A stretch of 64,000 nucleotides of DNA from Flavobacterium potami. GTDB taxonomy: Bacteria > Bacteroidota > Bacteroidia > Flavobacteriales > Flavobacteriaceae. The position numbers and the translations under genes were made by a program. The notes beneath the pieces were generated by a model. It did no database searches. It was given only the letters and a program-made list of their open reading frames with translations, and was not told the DNA's origin. The stretch lies in the NCBI RefSeq assembly GCF_020026915.1, contig NZ_JAINUY010000005.1, positions 1-64,000 of the forward strand. Direction: 5' to 3'. Below, piece by piece: positions 18,987 through 28,752 of this stretch; position 1 is the stretch's first letter; every line of letters begins with the position of its first letter.

Positions 18987-21866
18987 TTATTTCAATTTCT
19001 TTTTGATAGCAACTTCGTGGTACGCTTCAATAACATCTCTTTCTTCAATATCATTGAATCCTTTGATCTGAATACCACAATCGTATCCTTTAGTAACTTC
19101 TTTAACATCATCTTTGAAACGTTTTAATGCCACAAGTTCACCTGTATGCACTACCACACCATCTCTGATAACTCTAATTTTAGAAGTTCGTAAAATCTTA
19201 CCATCTGTAACCATACATCCTGCAATAGAACCAACTTTAGAAATTTTGAAAATCTCACGAATTTCAGCATTACCTAAAACTTCTTCTTTCATTTCTGGCG
19301 CTAACATTCCTTCCATCGCATCTTTCAAGTCATCGATAGCTGCATAGATAATAGAATAGTAACGGATATCGATTTCTTCTTTATCTGCAAGTTGTCTCGC
19401 ATTTCCAGCAGGACGAACATTAAATCCGATAATAATCGCATCTGATGCAGAAGCCAAGTTAACATCGGTTTCAGTAATTGCACCAACTCCTTTATGGATA
19501 ATATTAATCTGAACTTCTTCTGTCGAAAGTTTAGAGAACGAATCAGACAATGCTTCAACAGATCCATCCACGTCTCCTTTAAGAATTACATTCAATTCTT
19601 TAAACTGACCAAGAGCAATACGACGACCAATCTCGTCAAGAGTAATATGTCTTTGCGTACGTACCGACTGCTCACGCATTAATTGCGAACGTTTAGATGC
19701 AATTTGTTTCGCTTCTTTTTCATCTTCAAACACATTGAATTTATCACCCGCTGTTGCAGCTCCATCCAACCCTAAAACAGATACCGGAGTTGAAGGACCA
19801 GCAGTTAAAACCGTATGACCTCTTTCGTCGTGCATCGCTTTAACTTTTCCGTGGTGTTTTCCAGCCAACATATAGTCTCCAATTTTTAAAGTTCCTGCTT
19901 GAACCAAAATTGTAGAAACATATCCTTTACCTTTATCCAAGAAAGCCTCAACTACAGTTCCCTGAGCCGCTTTATTTGGATTTGATTTTAAATCTAAGAT
20001 TTCTGCCTCTAATAAAACTTTTTCAAGTAATTCTTTTACTCCTAAACCTGTTTTAGCAGAAATATCGTGAGACTGAATTTTTCCTCCCCAATCTTCAACA
20101 AGTAAATTCATACCTGCTAATCTTTCTTTAATCTTATCAGGATTAGCATTTGGCTTATCTACTTTATTGATTGCAAAAATAATTGGTACACCAGCTGCCT
20201 GAGCATGACTGATAGCCTCTTTCGTTTGTGGCATGATATCATCATCCGCCGCAATTACGATAATTGCAATATCTGTAACCTGAGCTCCACGTGCACGCAT
20301 TGCGGTAAACGCCTCGTGACCCGGAGTATCTAGGAATGCTATTTTTTGTCCGTTATCTAAAGTAACTCCATAAGCTCCAATGTGCTGTGTAATACCTCCC
20401 GACTCTCCAGCAATAACATTTTCCTTACGAATATAATCCAATAAAGATGTTTTACCGTGATCGACGTGACCCATTACAGTAACAATCGGCGCTCTTGTAA
20501 CTAGATCTTCTTCTTTATCCTCAACTACCGTAATAGCTTCTTCGATATCAACTGTGATAAATTCAACTTCATAACCAAACTCATCCGCCACAATTGTAAG
20601 AGTTTCAGCATCTAGACGCTGGTTCATGGTAACCATGATTCCAAGAGACATACAAGTTCCAATTACTTTGGTAATCGGCACATCCATCATAATAGCAATT
20701 TCTCCTACCGTAACGAATTCTGTAACTTTTATAGTTTTACTTCCTTCATCAAGAGCTCTTTGCTCATCATCAGATTTCTGACGGTGCGTTTCTCTTTTAT
20801 CTCTTCTATATTTAGCCGCTTTAGATTTACCTCCTTTACCTTGAAGTTTTTCAAGAGTTTCTCTAATTTGGTTTTTTACTTCTTCTTCTGTTGGCTCAAC
20901 TTTAGCTACAATTGCCGGACGGTTTCCTTTTACAAAACCAGGTCTTTGACTTCTGTTAGCATTAAATCCGCCACCATTATTATTAGGCGTAATTTTATTT
21001 GGATTTGGCGTTCCAGGTGCATTATTATTTCCTTGAACAGGTTTTGGCGCACCAGGCGTACCAGGTTTAGGAGCAATTCTTTTACGCTTATTTTTGTTAG
21101 CATTATTCCCTGCTCCTGGAACTCCAGGTTTATTATTTTGAGCAGCTTTAGGATCTTCTTTCTTTTTCTTAGGCTTATTAAATTGAGATAAATCAATTGT
21201 TTGCCCAGTAAGAGTAGTTCCTGAAAGCTTTTGATATTGCGTAGTAATAGTTTCTTCTGATGTTGTTGGATCAGTAGACACAATTGGATCTTGTGCAACT
21301 CTAGGAGATTCTGTTTTAACCTCTTTTTTCTCAGTAACAACAGGCTCTTCTTTTTTCGTTTCTGAAACTGGCGGAGCCACAACTGGTTCTTGTTTCACAG
21401 TTTCATTCTGAACTGGTTTTTCTGGCTGCACAGGTGCAACAACAGCTTTTGGCTCTTCAACCTTAGCAGTTTCTTCAGAAGGAGTAATCGCAGGTTTTTT
21501 TGGATTTAAGTCAATTTTTCCAACTTGCACAGGTCCCGAAACAACCGCTCTTGCTTTGATTATTTCTTGCTGTTTTTGACGCTCGTCTTCTTGTCTGCGT
21601 TTGTCTTCAATTTCTTTTTCACGCTCTACACGCAATGCCTCTTTTTCTTTTCTTTTCTCTTCTCCAACCTCTTTAGAAGCCTCTTTATTCCCCTTATCGC
21701 CCGCAAATTGGCTTTGAAGGATATTAAATTCGCTATCAGAAATTTTTGCATTCGGATTTGCATCAATAGCAATTCCCTTATCTTTTAGATAATCTACAGC
21801 TCTTTCTAACGAAATATTTAATTCCCTTAAAACCTTGTTTATTCTAATTACTCTCTCTTCAGACAT
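18987..21866 (-). CDS. infB: Translation initiation factor IF-2
   Basis: GTPase that brings initiator fMet-tRNA to the 30S subunit. 959 aa. The N-terminal half is a long low-complexity Lys/Glu/Pro/Asn linker (about 60-330), as usual in Bacteroidota. G domain motifs: G1 [10 protein letters not shown]3 DTPGHEAF, G4 NKVDK, then G5 SAKTG. The C-terminal IF-2 domains follow ([21 protein letters not shown]). It begins with the IF2_N helix ([21 protein letters not shown]). Lies 59 bp after nusA. Long frames on the other strand over the linker are shadows. Confidence 0.97.
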   Translation of the reverse strand: MSEERVIRINKVLRELNISLERAVDYLKDKGIAIDANPNAKISDSEFNILQSQFAGDKGNKEASKEVGEEKRKEKEALRVEREKEIEDKRRQEDERQKQQEIIKARAVVSGPVQVGKIDLNPKKPAITPSEETAKVEEPKAVVAPVQPEKPVQNETVKQEPVVAPPVSETKKEEPVVTEKKEVKTESPRVAQDPIVSTDPTTSEETITTQYQKLSGTTLTGQTIDLSQFNKPKKKKEDPKAAQNNKPGVPGAGNNANKNKRKRIAPKPGTPGAPKPVQGNNNAPGTPNPNKITPNNNGGGFNANRSQRPGFVKGNRPAIVAKVEPTEEEVKNQIRETLEKLQGKGGKSKAAKYRRDKRETHRQKSDDEQRALDEGSKTIKVTEFVTVGEIAIMMDVPITKVIGTCMSLGIMVTMNQRLDAETLTIVADEFGYEVEFITVDIEEAITVVEDKEEDLVTRAPIVTVMGHVDHGKTSLLDYIRKENVIAGESGGITQHIGAYGVTLDNGQKIAFLDTPGHEAFTAMRARGAQVTDIAIIVIAADDDIMPQTKEAISHAQAAGVPIIFAINKVDKPNANPDKIKERLAGMNLLVEDWGGKIQSHDISAKTGLGVKELLEKVLLEAEILDLKSNPNKAAQGTVVEAFLDKGKGYVSTILVQAGTLKIGDYMLAGKHHGKVKAMHDERGHTVLTAGPSTPVSVLGLDGAATAGDKFNVFEDEKEAKQIASKRSQLMREQSVRTQRHITLDEIGRRIALGQFKELNVILKGDVDGSVEALSDSFSKLSTEEVQINIIHKGVGAITETDVNLASASDAIIIGFNVRPAGNARQLADKEEIDIRYYSIIYAAIDDLKDAMEGMLAPEMKEEVLGNAEIREIFKISKVGSIAGCMVTDGKILRTSKIRVIRDGVVVHTGELVALKRFKDDVKEVTKGYDCGIQIKGFNDIEERDVIEAYHEVAIKKKLK

Positions 21867-21925
21867 ATAACCTTTTTATTATTACCTTTTTCGTTGTGTT
21901 GTTAGAGCGGATATTCAGCTATAGC

Positions 21926-23179
21926 TTAACTATCAAACTCTTCTTTTAGTATCTTCATAACATCCAGAATAGTTTCCTCTTCCAGATCTGTTCTTCTTAC
22001 TAAATCTTCTACGTCGTGTTTCAAGATACTTTTTGCAGTATCTAAACCTATCTTAGCAAACTCTTCAATTACCCATTCTTCGATTTCATCTGAAAACTCC
22101 GTTAATTCAACATCATCTTCATCCGCAACTGTACCGGCAACATCTCCTTCACGGATAACATCTAATTCATAACCTGTCAACTGACCAGCTAATTTAATGT
22201 TGTGCCCACCTCTACCAATCGCTTTAGAAACCTCTTCTAATTTCAAGAAAACTTCAGCTCTTTTGTTTTCTTCATCAATTTTGATTGAAGAAACTTTAGC
22301 AGGGCTTAACGCTCTTGTAATAAACAATTGAATATTGTTTGTATAATTGATTACGTCAATATTTTCATTTCCTAATTCACGTACAATTCCATGAATACGA
22401 GAACCTTTCATTCCCACACAAGCTCCAACTGGATCAATTCTGTCATCATAAGAATCCACAGCTACTTTTGCTTTTTCACCAGGAATTCGAACTACATTTT
22501 TAACCGTAATTAATCCGTCAAAAACTTCTGGAATTTCTTGTTCAAATAATTTCTCTAAAAACTTCTCAGAAGTTCTAGACATAATAATTTGAGGTTTATT
22601 TCCTTTTAATTCAACGCTTTCAATGATTCCACGAACATTATCTCCTTTACGGAAAAAGTCAGATGGAATTTGTTTTTCTTTTGGAAGTACAATTTCATTT
22701 CCTTCATCATCAACCAAGATAACAACTCTTGGACGCACGTGATGTACTTCAGCTGTATAAATATCACCGATAATATCTTTAAATTGCTTGTAAAGATTTG
22801 TATTATCGTGTTCGTGAATTTTAGATATTAGATTCTGACGAAGCGCTAAGATAGCTCTTCTTCCTAAATCAATCAATTTTACTTCTTCAGAAACCTCTTC
22901 GCCAATTTCAAAATCCGCTTCAATCATTCTTGCTTCCGTCAAGGTAATTTCTTCGTTTTCAAAATCAAGATCCTCATCAGCAACAATTACTCGTCTTCTC
23001 CATATCTCCATATCTCCTTTATCAGGATTTATAATAATATCAAAGTTATCATCAGATCCGTATTTTTTCTTCAATGCATTTCTAAACACATCCTCTAAAA
23101 TTGCCATAAGCGTTACACGATCAATAAGTTTATTATCTTTAAACTCTGAGAATGAATCGATTAATGCTAAATTTTCCAT
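21926..23179 (-). CDS. nusA: Transcription termination/antitermination factor NusA
   Basis: RNA polymerase-binding factor that promotes pausing and intrinsic termination. 417 aa: N-terminal polymerase-binding domain (1-125), S1 domain (about 130-200, GDIYTAEVHHVRPRVVILVD), then KH1 and KH2 (VGACVGMKGSRI near 255, AIGRGGHNIKLAGQLTG near 320) and a short acidic C-terminus without the enterobacterial repeats. 19 bp after rimP. A terminator-like hairpin in the operon leader makes NusA autoregulation possible (see findings). Confidence 0.96.
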   Translation of the reverse strand: MENLALIDSFSEFKDNKLIDRVTLMAILEDVFRNALKKKYGSDDNFDIIINPDKGDMEIWRRRVIVADEDLDFENEEITLTEARMIEADFEIGEEVSEEVKLIDLGRRAILALRQNLISKIHEHDNTNLYKQFKDIIGDIYTAEVHHVRPRVVILVDDEGNEIVLPKEKQIPSDFFRKGDNVRGIIESVELKGNKPQIIMSRTSEKFLEKLFEQEIPEVFDGLITVKNVVRIPGEKAKVAVDSYDDRIDPVGACVGMKGSRIHGIVRELGNENIDVINYTNNIQLFITRALSPAKVSSIKIDEENKRAEVFLKLEEVSKAIGRGGHNIKLAGQLTGYELDVIREGDVAGTVADEDDVELTEFSDEIEEWVIEEFAKIGLDTAKSILKHDVEDLVRRTDLEEETILDVMKILKEEFDS

Positions 23180-23198
23180 GCAAATTCTTTAATTAAAA

Positions 23199-23663
23199 TT
23201 AAAATGTTACTGTAACAACTGCTTCCTTAATCTCTGTGTAAGGTATTTGTTGCTCTTTTTGAACTGTTTCTTTTCCTTTTCCTACTTTTTTAGGCTCCCT
23301 TGCTTTCCAAGACAAAATTATAAAAACATCGTTAGCTTCTATCAATTCTGCTTCGATTTTTTCAGTATTTGTAGTAACAATCAGCGTTCTACCAATATTT
23401 TTCTTGTATTGTCTTATCAATTTCAAAGGCGACCCTACTCCAACTGATGCTACTTCAAGCGAAAAATCCTGTTCTTCACGATCTAGATTATTCTCGATTG
23501 CACGACTAATATCGATACAATCCTGTAGCGCCACTCCATTATCTCCGTCTAAACCAACACTAATTTTAAAAGAATCCGAAACTACCAAGTCAATCAAAAA
23601 GATTGATGGTTTTTCCAGAAGAGCTTCTGTAATTAATCCGTTTACTTTTTCTTTGAATGTCAT
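23199..23663 (-). CDS. rimP: Ribosome maturation factor RimP
   Basis: 30S subunit assembly factor. 154 aa starting at ATG 23663 ([11 protein letters not shown]), as in relatives. An in-frame ATG at 23699 would add 12 residues but lies before the leader hairpin and encodes it, so it is not chosen, though it cannot be excluded. RimP-N features: [22 protein letters not shown] and [28 protein letters not shown]; then the SH3-like C-terminal domain. First gene of the conserved rimP-nusA-infB operon. Confidence 0.94.
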   Translation of the reverse strand: MTFKEKVNGLITEALLEKPSIFLIDLVVSDSFKISVGLDGDNGVALQDCIDISRAIENNLDREEQDFSLEVASVGVGSPLKLIRQYKKNIGRTLIVTTNTEKIEAELIEANDVFIILSWKAREPKKVGKGKETVQKEQQIPYTEIKEAVVTVTF

Positions 23664-23671
23664 AATTTTAT

Positions 23672-23697
23672 AAAAAGAGGGGACACTTAGTCCCCTC
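23672..23697 (-). terminator. Terminator-like hairpin in the rimP leader (candidate attenuator)
   Basis: On the minus strand GAGGGGAC, loop TAAGT, GTCCCCTC, then five T, ending 8 nt before the rimP ATG. It lies between the promoter at 23726-23754 and the first gene, which is where an attenuator would be. Confidence 0.6.
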
Positions 23698-23725
23698 ATT
23701 ATTTAGATTTTAATAAATAACTGTG

Positions 23726-23754
23726 CAAATATAGTGTTTTTTTTATAAATCAAA
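23726..23754 (-). promoter_or_regulatory. Promoter of rimP-nusA-infB
   Basis: Minus strand: TTTG (23754-23751), 17 bp, TATATTTG (23733-23726). Both boxes match the consensus. Leader of about 58 nt. Confidence 0.72.
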
Positions 23755-23758
23755 TAAA

Positions 23759-23789
23759 TTGATTGCTCTAAAAATATTTCTTACCTTTA
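23759..23789 (+). promoter_or_regulatory. Possible promoter of the universal stress protein gene
   Basis: TTG (23759-23761), 20 bp, TACCTTTA (23782-23789), one mismatch to TAnnTTTG. Confidence 0.35.
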
Positions 23790-23836
23790 TAAGAGCATTA
23801 AAATAGAGAATTATTCATATTATTAACTTTAAAATT

Positions 23837-24661
23837 ATGAAACGAATTTTAGTACCTACCGACTTCTCAGAACATGCAGAAGATGCTTTAAAAGTTGCAG
23901 CCCAAATCGCAAAAAAGAACAATTCTGAGATCATTATTCTTCACATGCTCGAATTACCACACCAAACCAGTGACGCCATCATGGGCGGAATCAGTATTCC
24001 GGAAAGCATGCTTTTTATGAAAAAAGCAAATGAAATGCTTGACGAAGTCGCCTCAAGATCTTACTTAGACGACATATCGATAACTGAAATCGTAAAAATG
24101 GACAAGCCCATACATGGCATCATACAAATAAGCAAAGATTATGACATTGACCTAATCGTAATGGGATCTCATGGCTCTTCTGGCGTTGAAGAATTGCTAA
24201 TTGGTTCCAATACCGAAAAAGTAGTTCGAAATTCAGACATACCTGTTTTGGTTATCAAGAAAAACATTTCGAATTTTAATGCCGTAAATGTTGTTTTTGC
24301 ATCTGATTTCTCAGAAGAAGCAAAAAAACCATTCGAAAAACTTCTAAATTTCACCAGACTATTTGACTCAAAATTACATTTAGTTACCATTTGCACCCCA
24401 AACAGCTTCAAACCTACTCACACTAGTGAAAAGAGCATGACCGATTTTGTATCGCAATTTAACATAACAAACTACACAACTCAAATTTATAACGATACAA
24501 ATATTGAAAAAGGAATCATTAATTTCTCCAACAAAATAGATGCCGATATTATCGGAATGTGCACACACGGCAGAACAGCTTTTGCACACTTTTTCAACGG
24601 AAGTATTAGCGAAGGTCTTGTAAATCATGCGGTAAAACCGATAATTACATTAAAAATCTAA
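23837..24661 (+). CDS. Universal stress protein, tandem UspA domains
   Basis: 274 aa with two Usp domains. The first (1-145) starts KRILVPTDFSEHAEDAL and ends with the ATP-binding type motif GSHGSSGVEELLIGSNTEKV followed by VLVIKK. The second (about 150-274) has VVFASDFSEEAKKPF and a looser MCTHGRTAFAHFFNGSISEGL. Double-domain Usp proteins are common stress proteins in Bacteroidota. Single gene; a weak terminator follows at 24688-24714. Confidence 0.92.
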   Translation: MKRILVPTDFSEHAEDALKVAAQIAKKNNSEIIILHMLELPHQTSDAIMGGISIPESMLFMKKANEMLDEVASRSYLDDISITEIVKMDKPIHGIIQISKDYDIDLIVMGSHGSSGVEELLIGSNTEKVVRNSDIPVLVIKKNISNFNAVNVVFASDFSEEAKKPFEKLLNFTRLFDSKLHLVTICTPNSFKPTHTSEKSMTDFVSQFNITNYTTQIYNDTNIEKGIINFSNKIDADIIGMCTHGRTAFAHFFNGSISEGLVNHAVKPIITLKI

Positions 24662-24687
24662 AACACCACTTAATCAAACCATATTAG

Positions 24688-24714
24688 AACCCGCTCAAAC
24701 GGGAGGTTTTTTAT
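24688..24714 (+). terminator. Weak terminator after the usp gene
   Basis: Short stem CCCG/CGGG with a 6-nt loop, then AGG and six T. Stem of only four G/C pairs. Confidence 0.4.
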
Positions 24715-24847
24715 CAAAATTCAATTATAAAAAAGGAAGCATACCACTAAAACATCTCTAGGCATTGACCCTAAAGACTTTATCACACTTACTTTTCATT
24801 TAAAAAGAAATCCGAAATTGTTCCGTCCTTTTTAAATCACAGACAAT

Positions 24848-24878
24848 AAAAAAAGCCTCTCATTTCTGAGAGGCTTTT
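24848..24878 (-). terminator. Terminator of tRNA-Gln copy 2
   Basis: Minus-strand stem GCCTCTCA/TGAGAGGC with a 4-nt loop and a T run. Identical to the hairpin at 25028-25058. Confidence 0.85.
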
Positions 24879-24881
24879 CTG

Positions 24882-24952
24882 TTGGTCTACTAGGACTCGA
24901 ACCTAGAAAGACGGCACCAAAAACCGTAGTGTTACCATTACACCATAGACCA
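24882..24952 (-). tRNA. tRNA-Gln (anticodon UUG), copy 2
   Basis: Cloverleaf read on the minus strand: acceptor TGGTCTA/TAGACCA, D stem GTGT/ACAC, anticodon stem ACGGT/GCCGT with loop TTTTGGT (anticodon TTG), T stem CTAGG/CCTAG with loop TTCGAGT, discriminator A. CCA is not encoded. It has its own promoter and terminator. Confidence 0.95.
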
Positions 24953-24972
24953 GCAGTGCGGTTAAGCGGGTG

Positions 24973-25003
24973 CAAAATTAAAACTTTATTTAATTTATGC
25001 AAA
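24973..25003 (-). promoter_or_regulatory. Promoter of tRNA-Gln copy 2
   Basis: Minus strand: TTTG (25003-25000), 19 bp, TAATTTTG (24980-24973). Same spacing as the promoter of copy 1. Confidence 0.75.
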
Positions 25004-25027
25004 TTTTAAATGCAACTTTTTTTAAAC

Positions 25028-25058
25028 AAAAAAAGCCTCTCATTTCTGAGAGGCTTTT
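25028..25058 (-). terminator. Terminator of tRNA-Gln copy 1
   Basis: Same GCCTCTCA/TGAGAGGC hairpin as at 24848-24878, placed between the two tRNA units. Confidence 0.85.
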
Positions 25059-25061
25059 CTG

Positions 25062-25132
25062 TTGGTCTACTAGGACTCGAACCTAGAAAGACGGCACCAA
25101 AAACCGTAGTGTTACCATTACACCATAGACCA
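25062..25132 (-). tRNA. tRNA-Gln (anticodon UUG), copy 1
   Basis: Identical in sequence to the tRNA at 24882-24952 and exactly 180 bp away. All four stems pair. Identity extends over 121 bp (25028-25148 against 24848-24968), from the terminator through the tRNA and into its upstream flank. Confidence 0.95.
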
Positions 25133-25152
25133 GCAGTGCGGTTAAGCGAGTG

Positions 25153-25183
25153 CAAATTTAAGTCTTTATTTAGTTTCTCCAAA
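25153..25183 (-). promoter_or_regulatory. Promoter of tRNA-Gln copy 1
   Basis: Minus strand: TTTG (25183-25180), 19 bp, TAAATTTG (25160-25153), full match to both boxes. Confidence 0.75.
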
Positions 25184-25282
25184 CTTTTTGAGCAAAAAAA
25201 ATCATTTTTTTTGTTTTTTTTCAATTCAAAATCTTCCGCAGAATCAAAAACACCTCATAAACAATGCATTACTTTCAAAAGA

Positions 25283-25290
25283 TAGTTTTG
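25283..25290 (+). promoter_or_regulatory. Possible -7 element of the DUF2723 gene
   Basis: TAGTTTTG, full consensus match, 88 bp before the ATG; no clear -33 box. Nothing else recognisable in 25184-25378. Confidence 0.35.
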
Positions 25291-25378
25291 TAGAATTTTT
25301 TGTTAATGCTCGTTTCTTTACATAAAAAAACATTTTCTTTGTAGGATAGAAAAACATTCAAATTTTTAACACCTAAAT

Positions 25379-28300
25379 ATGGCACAATTCAATTTCAATA
25401 AATGGAATACAATTATTGGTTGGTTTGCATTTGCAATCGCTTTAATTACTTACACTTTAACGGTTGAACCTACAATGAGCTTTTGGGATTGCGGAGAATA
25501 TATTGCTACCGCAGCCAAACTTGAAGTAGGCCACCCACCAGGAGCTCCACTTTTCCAAATGATGGGCGCATTTTTCGCAATGTTTGCAATAGATGCACAA
25601 CATGTAGCTTTAATGGTTAATATGATGTCTGTTTTTTCTAGCGCATTTACCATATTATTTATGTTCTGGTCTTCGTCTATGATTTTGAAAAAGATCGTAG
25701 CTCGATTTGCAGAGATTGACCAAAACAATTCTATTGTTATTTTAGGAAGTTCTTTTGTAGGAGCACTAGCTTATACTTTTTCTGACAGCTTTTGGTTTAA
25801 CGCTGTTGAAGCAGAAGTTTACGCAATGGCTTCCTTATTAATTGCATTACTTTTCTGGCTTGGTTTACGTTGGGAGCAAGATATGGACAAACCAAAAGGG
25901 AACAAATGGCTTTTGATTATTTCATTAGTTGTCGGACTTTCGTTTGGAGTTCACTTTATGGCTCTTTTGACCATTCCTTCTATTGGTTTTTTATACTATT
26001 TCAAACACTACGAAAAAGTTACTATTAAAAACTTTATAATTGCCAACTTAGTCGTTGTTGGTATATTATTGTTTATTTTCATATTACTTCTTCCATTAAC
26101 CATGGCATTCTTCGGAAAAACTGAAATATTCATGGTAAACAGCATGGGACTTCCTTTTAATTCGGGAACTATATTTGTTGCTTTAGTATTTATCGCATTC
26201 TTTTATTTTGGATTAAAATATACCAAACAAAAAGGCTTAATATTCTACAACACTATTATATTATGTATATTGTTTATCCTGATTGGTTTCTCAACTTGGT
26301 TGATGCTTCCTGTTCGTGCAAATGCCAACACAGTTATCAATGAAAACAAACCCTCAGATGCTTCTGAAGTTTTGGCTTACTACAATCGTGAACAATACGG
26401 TGTAAATCCATTATTTTATGGTCCACAATACACAGAAGTTTTTGCTGGACTTGATGCCAAAAACCCTTATTCAGACAAAAAACCTAACTACGAGAGAGAT
26501 TATAAAACTGGTAAATACATCATTACCAACAATTATAAAAACGCTGAACAAAATTCTGATGACAATCAGAAAACATTCCTACCTAGAATGTGGAGTACCG
26601 AAACTGCTCATATTCAAAATTATATCAATTTCACAAATCCTCCTAAATTCAAAATCAATCCAAATTATGATTATGATGAAGATTTGGCAAAATACGGAAT
26701 CGATGCTAGTCAATTAACTGAAGAGGAATACAACAAAGCAACAGCTCAATTACGCAATGAGGTTGAAAAAACCGTTTCTGAGTTCAGAAAAGCATATTCT
26801 CAAAAACAAATTGACAATGAAGGCTACGTGAAATTCTTAAGAAGTTATGGCAGCTATTTGATTATTGAAAAGCCATCTACTTTTGATAATTTCAGCTTCA
26901 TGTTTGAATACCAATTCGGATATATGTACTGGAGATATTTAATGTGGAACTTTGTTGGTCGTCAAAATGATATTCAGGGTAAATATGACAATCTTGATGG
27001 GAACTGGATCAGCGGCATCAAACCTCTTGATTCTATACACTTAGGCTCTCAAGACAACTTACCTACAGATGTATTAAACAATAAAGGTCGTAATGCTTAC
27101 TATTTCCTTCCATTCATTTTAGGATTAATTGGTTTAATGTACCATGCAAACAAAGACTTAAAGAGTTTCTATGTTCTTTTGGCTTTATTTTTATTTACTG
27201 GAATTGCATTAAAAATATACTTAAACGAAAGACCTTTCGAACCTCGTGAACGAGATTATGCGCTTGTTGGCTCTTTCTATGTCTTTGCCATTTGGATTGG
27301 ATTTGGAGTTTACTCACTCTACGAAAGCATTCAAAAATATCTGGCTCCAAAAATTGCCGGTCCTGTTATCATTGCCGGAAGTTTATTGGCCGCTCCTGTT
27401 TTAATGGCTTCTCAAAACTGGGATGATCATGACAGATCAGGTAGATATACAGCAGTTGCAATGGCAAAAGCTTATTTAAGTTCTTGCGACAAAGACGCTA
27501 TTTTATTTACAATTGGAGACAACGACACATTCCCTCTTTGGTATGCGCAAGAAATTGAACATTTCAGAACCGATGTTAAGATTGTAAATACAAGTTTATT
27601 TATGACAGACTGGTATATCGACCAAATGAAGGCAAAGTCTTATGAATCTAATCCGCTTCCTATTTCATTTAAACATGAACAATATGTCGGAGATAATCTG
27701 GACTATACGGCTTATATTCAAAAAATTGATACTCGTTGGAATATTAAAGATTTTATTGATTTTATTAAAAACCCTAAATCAACTGTTGGATTGCAAAACG
27801 GACAAACGATTCATTTTTATCCAACAAATAAAATCAGAGTTAATGTTGATAAAAACGTTATCATTCAAAACAAAGTAGTTAACCCTAAATACAATGATTC
27901 TATTGTTCCTTATTTAGACATTGACATTAAAGGAAGTGCTTTATACAAAAATCGTTTAATGATGCTTGACATCTTGGCCAACAACAATTGGAAACGACCT
28001 ATTTATTTTAGTGGAGGTGCTTTTGATGATGAAGATTATTTATGGTTAAAAGACTATCTACAATTAGATGGAATGGTTTACAAATTAGTACCTATAAAAA
28101 ACACTCCTTCTAAAGATGGCGGTCCACTAGACATGGGGCAAATTGATGCTGATAAGATGTACAACATTGTAATGAAATGGGATTGGGGGAACAGCGATGG
28201 AAACATCTATCACGATCCTGAAACTAGAAGAAACAGCATTACTTACCGCACTAATCTATCAAGATTAATGAACCAACTTATTGTTGAAGGCAAAATTGAA

Positions 28301-28657
28301 AAAGCTAAAAACGTAATCAATTTAGCAATGACAAAACTGCCTTTAGACAAATTTGGATATTACTCTTTGGTTGAGCCTTTTGCTGGCGGTTATTACAAAG
28401 TTGGAGAAACTGCTAAAGCACAAGATCTTTTAAACAAATTAGTTGAAAAATATAAGGAGAACTTAAACTATTACAGTACACTGACTCCTTCTGACCAAAC
28501 TGATTTGGCAATTGATATCATTACAGATATCGAGCGTTACAGAAGCTTGTTGCATGTAATGCAAGAAAACAAAGACACTGTCTTTTACAACAAACACAAA
28601 ACAACATTTAATACGTACGTTAATGTTTTTGAGCGTTTTGGACGTGAAAAAGAATAA
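25379..28657 (+). CDS. DUF2723 (GT117 family) multi-pass membrane protein, putative glycosyltransferase
   Basis: 1092 aa. The N-terminal half has about ten membrane helices with the family signature near the first loop (TVEPTMSFWDCGEYIATAAKLEVGHPPG is split here: TVEPTMSFWDCGEY at 29-42, then KLEVGHPPGAP). This Asp/Glu loop after helix 1 is typical of GT-C enzymes such as protein O-mannosyltransferases. A second helix group follows near 580-690, with RPFEPRERDYALVGSFY between. The C-terminal part (about 690-1092) is soluble, with tetratricopeptide-like helices at the end. The family is proposed to transfer sugar from a lipid carrier, perhaps to exported proteins; donor and target are not known from sequence. 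Confidence 0.85.
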   Translation: MAQFNFNKWNTIIGWFAFAIALITYTLTVEPTMSFWDCGEYIATAAKLEVGHPPGAPLFQMMGAFFAMFAIDAQHVALMVNMMSVFSSAFTILFMFWSSSMILKKIVARFAEIDQNNSIVILGSSFVGALAYTFSDSFWFNAVEAEVYAMASLLIALLFWLGLRWEQDMDKPKGNKWLLIISLVVGLSFGVHFMALLTIPSIGFLYYFKHYEKVTIKNFIIANLVVVGILLFIFILLLPLTMAFFGKTEIFMVNSMGLPFNSGTIFVALVFIAFFYFGLKYTKQKGLIFYNTIILCILFILIGFSTWLMLPVRANANTVINENKPSDASEVLAYYNREQYGVNPLFYGPQYTEVFAGLDAKNPYSDKKPNYERDYKTGKYIITNNYKNAEQNSDDNQKTFLPRMWSTETAHIQNYINFTNPPKFKINPNYDYDEDLAKYGIDASQLTEEEYNKATAQLRNEVEKTVSEFRKAYSQKQIDNEGYVKFLRSYGSYLIIEKPSTFDNFSFMFEYQFGYMYWRYLMWNFVGRQNDIQGKYDNLDGNWISGIKPLDSIHLGSQDNLPTDVLNNKGRNAYYFLPFILGLIGLMYHANKDLKSFYVLLALFLFTGIALKIYLNERPFEPRERDYALVGSFYVFAIWIGFGVYSLYESIQKYLAPKIAGPVIIAGSLLAAPVLMASQNWDDHDRSGRYTAVAMAKAYLSSCDKDAILFTIGDNDTFPLWYAQEIEHFRTDVKIVNTSLFMTDWYIDQMKAKSYESNPLPISFKHEQYVGDNLDYTAYIQKIDTRWNIKDFIDFIKNPKSTVGLQNGQTIHFYPTNKIRVNVDKNVIIQNKVVNPKYNDSIVPYLDIDIKGSALYKNRLMMLDILANNNWKRPIYFSGGAFDDEDYLWLKDYLQLDGMVYKLVPIKNTPSKDGGPLDMGQIDADKMYNIVMKWDWGNSDGNIYHDPETRRNSITYRTNLSRLMNQLIVEGKIEKAKNVINLAMTKLPLDKFGYYSLVEPFAGGYYKVGETAKAQDLLNKLVEKYKENLNYYSTLTPSDQTDLAIDIITDIERYRSLLHVMQENKDTVFYNKHKTTFNTYVNVFERFGREKE

Positions 28658-28678
28658 TATACGAAATTTTTAACAATT

Positions 28679-28720
28679 AAAAAAATGCAACACTATTTGA
28701 TAAATAGCGTTGCATTTTTT
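28679..28720 (+). terminator. Terminator of the DUF2723 gene
   Basis: Long hairpin AAAATGCAAC/GTTGCATTTT with an inner CTATTT/AAATAG stem, then a T run. Confidence 0.87.
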
Positions 28721-28752
28721 AATTTTATACAGGTAATTAAATTCAATTAAAG

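Noticed and set aside
20760..21382. Long frames (143 and 150 codons) on both strands within infB
   Set aside because: They overlie the low-complexity Lys/Glu/Asn-rich linker of IF-2, whose codon pattern leaves other frames open. IF-2 reads through without interruption.
24840..25150. tRNA-Gln duplication as an assembly artefact
   Set aside because: The spacer and promoter-proximal flanks differ between copies while the boxes are kept, which a collapsed or duplicated contig would not produce.
25006..25285. Frames of 72 and 91 codons covering a tRNA-Gln gene
   Set aside because: They consist of the tRNA, its terminator and flanks; the tRNA explains the conservation.
26418..26717. 99-codon frame within the DUF2723 gene
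   Set aside because: Same strand, different frame, wholly inside a well-supported long gene; biased composition only.
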